A DNA stretch of 64,000 nt from Lotus japonicus (taxonomy: Eukaryota > Streptophyta > Magnoliopsida > Fabales > Fabaceae). A program made the position numbers and the translations under genes. Where the stretch lies: positions 29,234,743-29,298,742 of the forward strand of contig NC_080043.1 of assembly GCF_012489685.1 (NCBI RefSeq). Reading direction: 5' to 3'. A model generated the notes under the pieces. It was given only the letters and a program-made list of their open reading frames with translations, searched no databases and was not told where the DNA came from. Positions 48,214-60,277 of the stretch are shown here, one piece after another (position 1 is the stretch's first letter; each line of letters starts with the position of its first letter).

Positions 48214-48807
48214 ATGAACACCGCCAATATCTTCACCTTCTGTTTCTTCATTCTCCTCTCTTGCCACGCCCTCTCCTCCTCTGCGGCCACCGTAGAAGAA
48301 GAAACCTCCGATTTCGTCCGCCCCATAGACCGCAAGCTACTGGGCCTTCCCAAGAAAGAGAAGCTGAGCCACTTCAAATTCTACTGGCACGACATAGTTG
48401 GCGGAAGAAGTCCCACATCGGTTCCGGTTGTCCCCCCACCTCTGAAGCTGAACTCTACCACTGCCTTTGGCTTGGTCAACATGATCGACAACCCTTTGAC
48501 ACTGGGCCCCACTATGAGTTCCAAGCTTGTGGGAAAGGCTCAAGGGTTCTATGCCTCTGCTTCACAGAGTGAGATAGGTCTGCTCATGGCCATGAATTTT
48601 GCTTTCATTGAAGGGAAGTACAATGGCAGCACACTCACTATCTTGGGGAGGAACCCTGTTTTCAACAAGGTCAGGGAGATGCCTGTGATTGGTGGAAGTG
48701 GATTTTTCAGATTTGCTAGGGGGTATGCTGAAGCTAGAACTAACTGGTTTGATTTGAAATCTGGGGATGCTGTTGTTGAGTATAATGTTTATGTTTTCCA
48801 TTATTGA
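48214..48807 (+). CDS. Dirigent protein 2
   Basis: A 197-aa intronless dirigent-family protein. Signal peptide at about residues 1-25 (hydrophobic [20 protein letters not shown]). The beta-barrel motifs are [12 protein letters not shown] (53-64), [10 protein letters not shown] (106-115), FIEGKYNGS (131-139), [18 protein letters not shown] (155-172) and [11 protein letters not shown] at the C-terminus. Two sequons are visible (N80, N137), fewer than in dirigent protein 1. A basic linker [11 protein letters not shown] (40-50) precedes the barrel. Probably secreted and acting in stereoselective phenoxy-radical coupling in the cell wall, or as a pterocarpan-type synthase; the substrate is unknown. 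Same strand as gene 1 and about 19 kb away; likely paralogues. The start gives the complete signal peptide. Confidence 0.93.
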   Translation: MNTANIFTFCFFILLSCHALSSSAATVEEETSDFVRPIDRKLLGLPKKEKLSHFKFYWHDIVGGRSPTSVPVVPPPLKLNSTTAFGLVNMIDNPLTLGPTMSSKLVGKAQGFYASASQSEIGLLMAMNFAFIEGKYNGSTLTILGRNPVFNKVREMPVIGGSGFFRFARGYAEARTNWFDLKSGDAVVEYNVYVFHY

Positions 48808-49660
48808 TCATTCATGTTATCATTGTTAGTTAGGATATATTATAAATGCTTCTTGGATTTAGATGCTTCTACTAATTTTATGTATTCAAGTAATCTGAGT
48901 AATTTCACCAAGATGGAATGGTTCATATTTCTTATCATGATTTGGACTCGGCTTAAATAAACTCAAAATTTCAGTCATTCGATTTTGATGCTTGAGCGTC
49001 AGAATTTAGGATTGGGAATCCAAATTCATGTTTTTACCTATTTGTTCTTTCTAATTTTTCCTGTTTTTTTTTAGGTCATATAGCTGGTGCTTGTGATGCT
49101 TAGCTTTTCCTTTTCAAGAGTTACCGTTTGTCTTCATGCAACCCACCTTTAATTATGGTGTATTAACTTGTGGTTGGTGTGATAATTGGAATAATTATTT
49201 ATGTTGTCATTTACTTCAATGGAAGAGGAATCTGATGATAAGAAAAAGGGCATTTTTTAATGTCACTGTTTATCATCTTTATGGCATTTCATTTTTTTAA
49301 TTATATATCTTCGTTTAATTTTTACGCTCCACATGCTAGTGTTGAATTACTTGTTGAAAAGTAATTTAGCATAAATGTGATTCGCTACCTAAAGTGCGAA
49401 AATTTTTCTACCGCAAACATGAGTGTGAGCATAATTGCAGTAGTATTCAGGGGAAAATTTATTGATATCATGTTCACAATGAGAATTTGTGTGTGAAAAT
49501 CTCAATCTACTTTCATTTGTGCCTTGGTGCTGCCTCATCTACATACTCCAACTTAAATGATACATACAAAATACTGCATATTAAAATGCAGGAAAAGTTG
49601 AAGTCTGAAGGGATGATAGCATATTGAGGGGTATTTTTGGAAAAATGAAAAGAGGAGGAT
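48808..49660. other. 3' flank of dirigent gene 2, nothing else seen
   Basis: Includes the presumed 3' untranslated region. Confidence 0.45.
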
Positions 49661-49663
49661 GAC

Positions 49664-50010
49664 ATGACAATGTGTGTGGATGGAGTTACGATATATACAC
49701 ACTTCTCAACTTCTTTTCCACCTTCATTTCTATCTATTTTTCTTTTCTCTATCAATCAAATCACCTATCACATCTTTACTTTCTCTCTCATTTCTTCCTA
49801 TCTCTCTCTTCATCCACCTCTCCACACCTCATTTTTTAGGTGTGAAGATATAATTATTCGTGTGGACGAGTTATGATATATACACACCTCTTCACTTCTT
49901 TTCCACTTTCATTTCTATCTATTTCTCTTTTCTCTATCAATCAAATCACATATCACATCTTTACTTTCTCTCTCATTTCTTTCTATCTCTCTCTTCCTCC
50001 ACCTCTCTCA
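49664..50010. repeat. Tandem duplication, ~180 bp x 2
   Basis: 49677-49848 and 49861-50010 share long blocks including 'ATCAATCAAATCAC.TATCA' and CATCTTTACTTTCTCTCTC. Pyrimidine-rich. Confidence 0.9.
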
Positions 50011-50239
50011 TTTCTTCTTATCTCTCTCTTCCTAACAAAAAGATTAAGACATTCATTTAGATAATATGATGCTATCTCTTCATCAGTTATGTTCATTTTA
50101 CTCATTATTCAATATGGTTGTAATTTAACAAAAGTTCATAATTAATTTTGAATTTAAAATATTTAAAAAAATAAATAAAAGAATGTGATTGGATGCATGG
50201 CCAAAACTCTTCCACTATCAATTAAATAATGGATATGTC

Positions 50240-50460
50240 AATTTGGATTGGCACAACTGACCAGATGTTTCAAGTTTAATTCTCATGTGAATAAGTCGAG
50301 GGTTTGAATCCCTCTATGTCTAGTAAAATACTAGTTGGTGGGCAACCCTCTTCGGGGAGATCCTCCGACACTTCTACCAAGAAGTGTTGGCCTCCCCAGT
50401 ATGCCACTAACACTATATTCAATAGTGTGGAGGTGCTTTCTCTACAATCTACTAATATTT
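50240..50460 (+). mobile_element. Possible SINE
   Basis: A B-box-like GGTTTGAATCC lies at about 50301 with a plausible upstream A-box. No clear ends or target duplication. Confidence 0.25.
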
Positions 50461-50544
50461 GTTAAAAATAATTAAACTATCGATCTCGACCTTTGTTTCT
50501 ATATATTGAGCCCTTAAGTTTTAAATTTATTAACCTTTACCTTT

Positions 50545-52347
50545 TGTTAAGTTCAAACACTGAATACATCGTTTATAATATTTTAAATGATAACAATTTT
50601 CAAGAGTAAAAGTACAATGCTTAAAATTTCACATAAACTATATTTCAAGAAAACAACACTCATGATTCACATCCATCATTGTCTGATGTCCAAAGTGCAG
50701 AACAATGCAAGAAAACGTTCCATTCAAGAGAAGAAAGGTCAAAGCCATCAAGACAGACTGTACAAGCAAAGAAAAGTCAAATATGTTAGATCGTTTGCCA
50801 GAAGAAAAGACTATACTCATTGACGAAATTCATCGTCTATCTCAAAGCTGACGCGTCATGTTCAAATTGAAGTAATCTCTCTGACATTCTTGAAGAGAAA
50901 GTCAAGTGCAAAGAATCATGTGATACTCTACAAAACACATTGCTCTAGGAAACAAGCACAACGCTTTTGCTATCAAAGTTTCCTCTTTGTCTCATGAAAG
51001 GAATGGAATAAATTTCATAGTCTACAACTACAGTGGTCTACCTTGATCTAACAAAGCTTCATCTGAACAGATCCATCTCTTAAAAAGAAGCTACAAGTAA
51101 TTGGTCAAAAAAATATCTTCTAGTCCTAAATGACCAATAGAAAGAAGAAAAGAAGTATGATTGAAGCAGATAAATCATCTGAAGGAAAGAAGGACGACTG
51201 AAGAAGAAAGATCGTCTTAAGAACAGATGAACGATAGAAGCAGGTCATCTAAAAAGAACAACGTCTATCATGGAAACAAAGCTGCAATTTCTGAAGAATG
51301 ATCGTTGCAATCAAATTGGAAAAGAGCTCAAAATAGCTTCTTGAAGAAGTCTTGAAAGACAAGATCACATGTTCTGACAAAGTACAATGGTATCACTATC
51401 AAATAGTCATATCTTTACACCAACGGATAGACTCAGACCTATGCTACCTACTAGTTGACAGACTGCACCTTTTTGGGCAAAAGGTCTTCATCAAACAGTG
51501 ACATGCATTTAATGCAACTAACATCAAGTACACAAAAGCACCGTTTGATCCAACGGCTAGAAGCTCTAAGAAGAACATGCTCCAACGATTATCTTTCTCT
51601 TGCAGAAGATTCAGAAGTATAAAGGAAACATATGAAGACTTGCAGCAACAACTTTAGTGCTCACGAAAGAGAAGCTTTCGGCTCACAATTCAGAAAATAC
51701 AATCTTCACTGTCTGCTTCAACATGAAGATAAGATCTTTCTAAGAGTCAAATCCTTCATCTAAATCTCTCATGTAAAGGAACATAAAGTATAGTGTTAGA
51801 GTCAAAGCTCATTCTCAAATACTTTATAATTCATGGATTGAAATGTTTCTACTATCACATTTTAAAGAAGAGAAATCTTTAGATCTAAATGATCTTCTGC
51901 AAGTTTGTTTAGGAGAAGTGCTACGAATACTTGTAAACAGAAGTCCTAAGAATAATTGTCAATGCCTGAAGAGGTAGTGAAAAAAGAATACTTGACAGTG
52001 CCTGATGAGGCAGTGGCAAAAGAATACTTGGTTTGCCTGGAGAGGCAGTGGTGAAAGAATACTCAACAATACCTGAAGCTGCATGAACAATAATACTTGT
52101 ATGGAGAAGTCCTTGATACTGGTATAGTGAAATCTTGGTATAACCAAGGACTGGATGCAGCCATATCGTTCTGGGGTTAAATCAGGATAAAAATGGCGGT
52201 GTTCATTGATTCCGCCCTTAGTCACACTTTTTCGCTGCACCAAACGACACTAACTCAAGTAACAAAGCCTTTAATCGTTTGAAAATCCAAGAATTTGGAT
52301 GGCACATTTTAAACTCCCCATTTCTTGTGCTACTTCTGATTACATCA
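50545..52347 (+). mobile_element. Copia (SIRE-like) LTR, plus strand
   Basis: Begins TGTTAAGTTCAAAC, ends CATCA; 1803 bp. Inverse counterpart of 8557-10384. Matching blocks include CGTTTATAATATTT early on, GAGAAAGTCAAGTGCAAAGA at 50897-50916, and CGCTGCACCAAACGA late. It is not followed by a clear primer-binding site. The flanks (CCTTT, GTTTG) do not match, so solo LTR status is not proven. Confidence 0.75.
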
Positions 52348-52914
52348 GTTTGACATGAAAAAAAAAATTAGTGTAGTGTTAAACCATTTTTCCTTCCCTA
52401 AGAGTTACTATCACTAATTTTTCCCAAAAATGCTTTCCTTCAAACATGAAAAATAAATTCTTTATGAGGCTCAGACTCGTTTGATGTGTTGTATTAGATT
52501 TGAGCTTATACAATATATTTTAGGCTTATCAAAGTTTGATGCTTACATTGTATTGGTTTTATCCATCAATTCATTTTTAAACATTAAAATGATTGATAAA
52601 TTAATCCAACATCCAACGATGGAATGAGGATTGATAAATTGTGATGAGCTACTTAACATTATTATAATCTTAGCCCCATTCACCTTTGTCACAATCGCTT
52701 ATCCTCTACTTCCTCCTTTCACCTTCATATTCTTCCTCTTCCATTTTTGTCCCCTTATTCCTACTCTATCTTTGTACCATTCATTCATCTTCAAACTATG
52801 GCCACATACACCCTCCTAATCCTGTAGCTATCGTATCCCCTTCAATCTCCAAAGTTAGACGCAGCCAAGCTTGAGAAGTCTCAACCTCTGGACAATGGTG
52901 CACTAGAGGCTACT
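52348..52914. other. No gene seen
   Basis: Spacer between two LTRs of the same family. Confidence 0.4.
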
Positions 52915-53637
52915 AAGTTCAAACGCTAGATACACCGTTTATCATAATTTGAATGATAACAATTTGCAAGAGCATAAGTGAAGTGGTTAAATATTTCATG
53001 TATATCGTCTATCTTGAAAGCTGAGGAAGTAATGTCTAAACAAAGAGCGACATATTCAAATTGAAATCTCTTTGAAATTCTTGAGGAGAAAGTAAAGTGC
53101 AAAGAATCACGTAATATTTCACAAAGCACACTGGACAAGGAAACAAGTACAACATTGTCATCATCCAAGTTTCCTTTTTTTCTTACTAAAGGACTAGAAC
53201 GTTGCTGCTTATGCTACCAACCAACTGACAAGATATACTTTGTATTTGTAGCATTTTACCTCAGCAAAAGACACAGTGCATTTAATGCACCTGACAAGAA
53301 GACCGTTGATCCAACGGCTAGTCCTGTCTAATACATTTTAGGAGATGTCCTGTAGAATACTTGGTTGGGAGAAGTCCAGTCGAATATTTATTGTAGGAGA
53401 AGTCCTTGAAACTTGTTTATTGAAATCTTGGTGAAGCCAAGAAATGGATGTAGTCCCATCGTTTGTGGGTGAACCAAGATATATTGTTGTGTGCTTATCG
53501 TCTACTCTCTTACTTTTATATCCGCTGCACCAAACGATTGTGAAAATATTACATAAACTTATAATCGTTTGAAAAACTCAAGTTTTATTTGAACACAATT
53601 CAAACCCCCCTTTCTTTTGTTAACTTTTTCGATATCA
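52915..53637 (+). mobile_element. Copia (SIRE-like) LTR, internally deleted
   Basis: Same family as the LTR at 50545 (shared AAGTTCAAACGC start, AGTGCAAAGAATCACG, CGCTGCACCAAACGA end region). Only 723 bp, with the middle missing. Ends CA at 53637 and is followed by a primer-binding site. Confidence 0.75.
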
Positions 53638-53656
53638 ACTTGTATTAGAGCTTCGG
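53638..53656 (+). other. Primer-binding site, tRNA-Met type, degenerate
   Basis: ACTTGTATTAGAGC, close to the TTGGTATCAGAGC site of copia elements. Confidence 0.6.
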
Positions 53657-53697
53657 CTCTGAAAACTAACATCTTAACAAGTGTAGAGAAAAGATCC

Positions 53698-53825
53698 ATG
53701 GAGGCCGAAAATCAATGCGTTCCCACAGGCTCAGACACGAACAAACCTTCTTACTTCAATGGAACAAACTATCCTTATTGAAAGAACCACATGGAGACAT
53801 TTATTAGATCAGACAACTACAGGAT
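53698..53825 (+). pseudogene. Copia gag start, truncated
   Basis: From the ATG at 53698 the frame reads through a segment GTNYPY, stop, KNHMETFI, the usual start of copia gag (normally with Trp at the stop). Similarity ends at about 53825, where unrelated sequence begins. Confidence 0.7.
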
Positions 53826-54050
53826 GTGAGAAATCATCACAATAGCTCCAGTCACCACGTCGCGGCCACCACCACAACAAATTCCTTAAACCATCGGGCG
53901 AACCATACCATCTCCCATGTGTTTTGCTCCCTTCCTCTCTCTCTCTGTCACGATTTATCACTCTCAACCTTTGTGCGCAACCTCTTCTAGAGCTTGACAT
54001 GGTTTTTTTTTTTGGGTTAGTGAAATTAGGTCAAGGATTGGGGAATGAGA
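53826..54050. other. Unassigned insertion in copia element
   Basis: Minus-strand short ORF (63 aa) with no recognised domain. Confidence 0.3.
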
Positions 54051-54056
54051 TTTTGG

Positions 54057-54790
54057 TTTTTTTTTTTTGAGAACAAATAGTTTATATTAATGAAGAAAAA
54101 ATATGAGAACAATCCTCTCATGTAGATTGGATGACAAAAGGTACAACAAGAAATTCCATTCATCCCAAACCCAAGCAAAAAGTAATAAGCCTTGCCAACC
54201 CTTGAACAATTTTGGTGAACTAGCTAATGCAGAGCCTCATTAAAACCCCCTTAGGAAAAACCCAGTGGGAAAAACCCCAAAGGGGAAAAAGAGGACTCAC
54301 ACAAAAGCCAGCACCAAAATAGATACTAATCCAAACAGTGAATCCACAACCCTCCAAGACAACAGTATCAAAAGAAGCTAGAAATGACATAAAATGGGAA
54401 TCAAACCAATCTGCTGCAGATATTAATTTTCATTGACGGCAAACCCTCTTCATGCCTCCTTTAATATACCACCCAGGACCATTATCCACAGCCAAGAGAG
54501 ACCCAAGAACCTGTCAAGAATGAATATACTGGAGGCCAACTAAACAAGGCACCACAACTCCAATCTACCTTCACGGTTCTTACCTCTAAAAAATGGTCAA
54601 GAAATCTGCTTCAAACAATAATAAAATTGAAGAAAAGACCTTTAAATTCATTCTTGTGGTTGCCACCCTCCATTGTGCAGAATATGCAAATCCCAAAAAT
54701 TATGTGTAGTACAGCTCTCATAATTAAAACATCCCCAATCCTCTCCTTCCTTGGTTTCTTCAGCAAGTCCCTAAAAGTTCACCTCAATTC
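54057..54790 (-). mobile_element. LINE 3' fragment, minus strand
   Basis: T run at 54057-54068 and the conserved block 'GCCTCATTAAAACCCCCTTA' (54233-54252). Similar in layout to 10.94 and 43.0 kb. The 5' limit is uncertain. Confidence 0.55.
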
Positions 54791-56794
54791 CGTTATGTGA
54801 GGATTTTTGGGTTATTTTGTTTTTGAGAAATATTGTTAACTGTTTTTGAATAAAATAATATTCCATAAACTCTTTTTTTAATTTTAGGACTTTTATTTTC
54901 TTCAAAATTAATGTGTTACATCAAAAATAAAAAATAAAAATTATTGAAGAGTATTTTTGTACAAGTATTTAATTTTTATACTATCTGTCATTATTCAATA
55001 CTTCACCAAACATAAGATTGTATTATTAAGACAATATGATAAACTATATACAATATCTCACCAAAAGTGGTAGAACATCAAAAATTTATCAGACCTTATA
55101 CTATAAGATCTTATACCACCAGCCTCAAACGAATAATTATTAACTTTTTGAGTTTCAATCATTGAAAATTAGGGATGAATCTGGTTCGAATCTTTGACAA
55201 TTAGGGGGAAAACTAGAGAAAATTGGTAAGAGATAAAAATATGACACATATTAAGAAAAGTTAACTATGACTAATTGAAGTAGGTAGTATATGGACCTAT
55301 TTGGTGGGTAGGATAAAGAGATAAGATATGATAATGTAATCATATATTCTATTGTAATCAATTGTTTGCTGCGTCGAAGGGTAGGATAACACATGTCCAT
55401 CATCTGTAAAATTTATCCTAATGGGAAGTTAGATGAGATGTCAGTAGGATATGATAAGAATTTTCTATTCAGATCCGTCATCTCATTGTGGTGAACATCC
55501 TCTTCAAAGCCCTCGTTGTGGTCAACATTTATGATTTACGGGTTCATCCAGGCCCCCAATCCTTATTGTTTATGTTTTTGTAGATATCTTGAAATTTTTT
55601 TTGTGGTTACAAGAAACTAGGGAGAGGAAATTGGGCTTCAAAATTATGGATTCCGATCGGGGGGAAGTCGACCAAGACTACCCAGGAAGGGGTAGGGGTG
55701 AGATGACCGGAGGGAGTCCTGACGACAGGTTGGGGGTGATGGTGTCAAGGGAAACGCTAGTGGCTGGAGCAGAGGGGGTAGAGTCTGATAGCCGAGGGTG
55801 TGCCGGGAGGGGGTTCTGCAAAGTCCCTGATGCTTTAGTCAGTTCAAGAACCTTTGTAAAATCTATAAGGGTTGGAATAAGAAGAAAAACCTACCTACTC
55901 TCTGATTGAGTAACCCCTTGGAAAGTCATGAGAGCCTAGGTCCCTAGGACCTTCTCCGCCATTAAATCTCCTTGAGACCTCTATTATGCTTAGAGATCCA
56001 AGAGTCAGGGTTCCTAGTAACCACTAGCTAGATATGGGGCTACATTCCTAGTCCCCTGCAATAGGGGTCTAGAGTCAGCAGTGACACGGTTGAGGTATCC
56101 TCCTCCCAGTTGGCGCAATTCGCGCTTGAGGTAATCGACGAAGTGAGTGACCGGACTAGGGGGTGATCGTCCAAGAGTAAGTCGGAGGATTGTATCAGTC
56201 GCTCGGTCAGAGACCGGCTCCCAGAACATATTCATTCATGCCCTGTATCACTTGCCGCTGCCGATGGTGGTTCGGTGGCAGTAGTGACAAGGATTGGGTT
56301 TCCCACTCTTCCTATTGACAAGGTTCTAGTTTGGGTTGTTGTTGGTGGAGAAATGGTATTCTGAGCTTGGTTCGACAAAGGTATCGTGGTCATTAATTGT
56401 TGGGGTCTTGGAGCATGTGTGGGGAAGGTTGTAGTGGTCATTGATGCAGCAACACTGAGCGATGTCCAAGAAGAAGTGGGTGATTGGGTAAGGGGAGGAA
56501 AGGTCGTGGTGGTCAATTTCAAACCCTAAATGAAGACGGTTGATGAAGAAACCCAAAGAAAGAAGAAAGGGGTGCGACTTGAAGGTGGTCTCATTGTGGC
56601 GCTAGTTTTGCAAGAGGGAAGAAAGGGGAGGACGCGGAGGTTTTGTGGCGCAACTTCAGAAGTTTTTGTATATGTAGCTCATGGGTTGTACGGAAGTGAT
56701 GGAAGAAACGTCTGGAGTGGTGTTTTGAGACTTATGGTCAATGAGGTTGAAGGTGATAATATGGTAAATATTAAATTTTATTAATATTTAATCT
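54791..56794. other. Unassigned, partly GC-richer
   Basis: 54.8-55.55 kb is AT-rich. 55.6-56.7 kb is GC-richer, with short open frames on both strands (for example 55589-55909 plus, 56232-56522 minus) but no domain I recognise. Possibly retroelement-derived, since a gypsy LTR follows. Confidence 0.35.
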
Positions 56795-57113
56795 TGGACT
56801 GGGCGAGACCCCCGGGTCCCTCGCCCAGGGGCGCAGGCTTAAGACGGGAATTACATTAGGGACTTGGGCCCTTGTCCCGAAGGCCCAACTGGCCCATTAG
56901 GATGATTTAGAGGCGCTAGGCCCAACTCCCCCAACTATAAATAGGGGAGGAATACCAATTGTAAAGGGGGTTTAGCTCATTTGAGAAATACAAGCTTGAA
57001 ATTCAGTTACTTTCTCTCTCTAAGCGGTTACGCTCTAAACTCTCTCTAGCTTCTTTCATCTCGGTCCTTGCACCTCAGGTACTATACCTCATCTCTATGT
57101 TCATGATGGAACA
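56795..57113 (+). mobile_element. Ty3/gypsy (Tat-type) 5' LTR, short or truncated
   Basis: Ends CA at 57113 directly before the primer-binding site. A TATA box (TATAAATA, 56936-56943) gives an internal promoter. A TG at 56795 fits the start, but the LTR may begin further left. Confidence 0.65.
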
Positions 57114-57130
57114 TTTGGAGCCGTATGTGG
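57114..57130 (+). other. Primer-binding site of gypsy element
   Basis: TTTGGAGCCGTATGTGG, a two-difference variant of the TTGGCGCCGTCTGTGG site of many plant gypsy elements. Confidence 0.7.
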
Positions 57131-57258
57131 GGAACAGTAGATTTTGATTCCCAGACTACATGGATTGCAGTTGGATTTGGAGAAGTTCGATTCTCCATGT
57201 GAATTTTCTTTAGTTTTCAGTTTTCGCTCGAAGTTTTTCGGTTCACTATTCAGGATCG

Positions 57259-58890
57259 ATGGAAACACGTCGTCGACGACGCGACGAAGATTAGGAGCGG
57301 CGGCGCGGCTCGCCTCCACGTCGCATAAGAGGCAGGCCGCGACGCGAGCAAGTTCGTCATGAAGAAACCGATCAGTTAACTCCTCCACAACCACCGCCAC
57401 CACCACCTCCACCTCCTTCTCCAACGCCTCTGTTACCTTCTCCGCCGACTTCACCGGAGCAACAGAGATCACCAACGCACTCACCCGGAGCTTCGGGAGA
57501 GGAGAATCAGGCACCTCAGGCACCGATCTCTGGCCAAGACTGGAGGCGCTTGATCCGTAGTGTTGATGATATACGACAGAGGAACGATTACTTGCAAGAA
57601 TAGCTAGAGTATTATCGTTCCGAGCAACAGGATGAAGGGGAACGCGAGGCGGAGGCCGTGGCTGAATTCGAGCCGTTCTCAGCGGTAGTAAGGGAGGTTG
57701 CCATACCAGATAACATGAAGAATATTGTACTTGAGACATACAGTGGGAAAGCTGATGCCAAAGAGCACCTATTATACTTCAACACAAAAATGGTGATCAG
57801 TGCCACTTCGGATGCTGTGAAGTGCAGGATGTTCCCAGGTACGTTCAAAGGCACAGCCATGGCCTGGTTTACCACGCTACCCCGGGGATCCATCACTAAT
57901 TTCCCTGACTTCTAATCAAAATTCCTCGTCCAGTTTTCCGCCATTAAAACCAAGCAGGTGACGATCGAGGATCTCTACAACGTTCGCCAATCTGAGGGCG
58001 AGACTCTGAAGCAGTATGTAAAACGATTCAGCGCAGCATCAGTCAAAATTGAAGAGTCAGAGTCGCACGCCTGTGCGCGTGCCTTCAAGAACGGGTTGCA
58101 ACCGGGGAAGCTAAACATCAAATTGAGCCGCAAACCGGCTCGGTCCATGGCGAAAATCCGGACGCGAGCAAACACCTACATCCTGGACGTGAAGATGAAG
58201 CTTTCAAGCGAAGGCGCGCGAAAAAGGAGAAAGACGGTGAGCTGGGGGACGCTTCGCCGGAAGAAAAACGAACTAAGGAAAGGGGAGAGAGCAGCAAAAA
58301 GCGAGACAGGAAGGTAAGGACAGGAGAAAAGACTGTGAAGGAGCCATTGTATCCTGGAGAGAAAAATTTGAGCGCCGCAGACCGTGGCATCAAGCTGACC
58401 CTCGCCGGCGATAGGAGTCCGGAAAGAGTCTTAATGCCCATCTGACGGAGTTGCTTCGAGAGGTCAAGGCAACTCACGCAGTTGAGGAAGGCGAGAGGGA
58501 GGCCGACCCGCCCCGAGTGGCGTTGGATAAAACAAAGTGGTGTGAGTACCACCGCTCGGCAGGCCACGACACGGGATATTGCTTTACCCTAAAGAACAAG
58601 ATTGAGAGGCTCATTCGAGCGGGACGATCGCAGATGAATGACCGTGGCGATCGGTGGAATGGAGAGCGACAGCAAGGGAACCGGTACAAAGGGGGTCGTC
58701 AGCAGGATGACCGCAGGCGAGATGATCGCCGGCGCACGCTAACCGCTGACAAGAAGGAAACACTGGCCACAAGGGAGAAGGGAGCGGAGGAAACCTTTAA
58801 TAAAGACCTTGAGTCGCCAGTTGGTACGATAAATACAATTGCGGGTGGATTCGGCGAGGGCGGAGATACAGCGTCGGCGAGGCGAAGGAC
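57259..58890 (+). pseudogene. Gag of Tat-type gypsy element
   Basis: N-terminus basic and arginine-rich, then proline tract, then the retrotransposon gag core (57658-58170: HLLYFNTKMVISATSDAVK, MAWFTTLPRGSITNF, then ETLKQYVKRFSAA) and a zinc-binding segment CEYHRSAGHDTGYC (about 58540-58581). Broken by stops at about 57292, 57601 and 57913 and by frameshifts near 58220 and 58880. Confidence 0.9.
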
Positions 58891-59541
58891 GTGAGAGCAG
58901 TGACATCAGTGCAACAGTACGAAACACCATTCGGTTTCCAGCATCCAGATATTGTGATATCGTCGACCGATTTCGAAGGGATCAGGACGCAAAAAGACGA
59001 TCTGGTGGTTGTGATGATAAGGATCAACAGCTTTAACGTGCGACGGGTTCTTTTGGACCAAGGGAGCTCCGCTGACATCATCTATGGGGATGCTTTTGAT
59101 CAATTAGGATTGACGGACAAAGACCTGATGCCCTATACAGGAACGTTGGCAGGCTTCTCAGGCGAGCAAGTTTGGGTACGCGGATATGTGGATCTGGACA
59201 CAGTCTTTGGTATCGACGATAACACCAAGCTACTCCGTGTAAGGTATCTTGTGTTGCAGGTTGTGGCATCCTATAACGTCATCATTGGAAGGAACACACT
59301 CAATCGCCTCTGCGCAGTAATCTCGACGGCACATCTAGCGGTGAAATATCCGCTGATAAGTGGAAAAGTGGGAAAGATTGTAGTTGACCAAAGGAGGGCA
59401 AGAGAATGCTACAACAACTGTCTCAGCTTGTATGGAAAGAAAGGAGCTGGCGATGGGCACAGGTGTCATGAAGTTGAGATCATCCAAGGAAATCAAGGCA
59501 GGGAGGGGGGCCAAAGTAGGGGGTTGACAAGAGGATGGTAA
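58891..59541 (+). pseudogene. Aspartic protease of gypsy element
   Basis: A 216-aa frame with the active-site loop LDQGSSADIIYG (aa 55-66), usual form D-x-G-S-S-A-D-I, and flap-side segment SYNVIIGRNTLNRL. Seen as a single open frame, but separated from gag and RT by frameshifts. A fused polyprotein is normal in this lineage. Confidence 0.88.
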
Positions 59542-59655
59542 GACCAGGGAGCGGTGTAGGAAAGGTCGGGGAAGATGGCAAAACAGGTAAGCTCGTGCAG
59601 AGGAGCGTTGGGCAGGTGTGGTCGCAGACTTAGAAGCGTACAAATTCAGTAGGGG

Positions 59656-60168
59656 GTGTTGGTGATCGAGCCCAGGCTCACGGTTAGTCAGGAGATACGT
59701 TTAGAGAAGCTGGTAGAAGACAACTTTGACCTCTTCAGCTGGAGCTCAAAAGACCCAGAATTATGGGAACTGCCGATGTTCAGAAAACCGAGTCTCTCGA
59801 GTTCGGGGCGATATGAGGAAAAGGGAATCATGATTCAAGAAATGGACCGGCGCACCGCCCAGCAAGGCAATGGCGAGAAAAGAGGTGATGAGGCGCGCGA
59901 GTGGTCTAAGGACAAAAAGAGGGCGAGGAGAAGGAAACCGGTGAGTCGTCTCCAGGGAAAAGCAAAAAGAGAGTCGAAATATTGGAAGCTTGTGGGTGCT
60001 GTAGTTTTTAAGCCAGAGATGTCCAACCACGACAGGCAGAAGGGCAAGATGGGAGAAGTTCCTCACCACCACGAGGCGGGCATGGAAGGAAGCCAGCTCA
60101 GAAATAACAATGAGTGGCTAGCGAGCATGTCTGGCTTGAAAGATGTGGTGGTGGGGATGATACTTTGA
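59656..60168 (+). pseudogene. RT N-terminal stub and junction
   Basis: The first 35 residues (IEPRLTVSQEIRLEKLVEDN, then FDLFSWSSKD) are the entry to gypsy reverse transcriptase. Similarity then stops at about 59755, and the rest (lysine/arginine-rich) is not RT. No YVDD or integrase. A deletion of several kilobases is inferred. Confidence 0.7.
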
Positions 60169-60277
60169 CCCGAGTGGCTGGGAGCGGAAGCGCGTGGGAA
60201 GCAGGGCTGAGGACGCGACACAGGAAGCAAGAACGAGGACACCGGAACGAAACCAAAATTAAAGACCAAAAATAAAG

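Noticed and set aside
50280..50330. tRNA gene
   Set aside because: Only a B-box-like sequence is present; no cloverleaf could be drawn.
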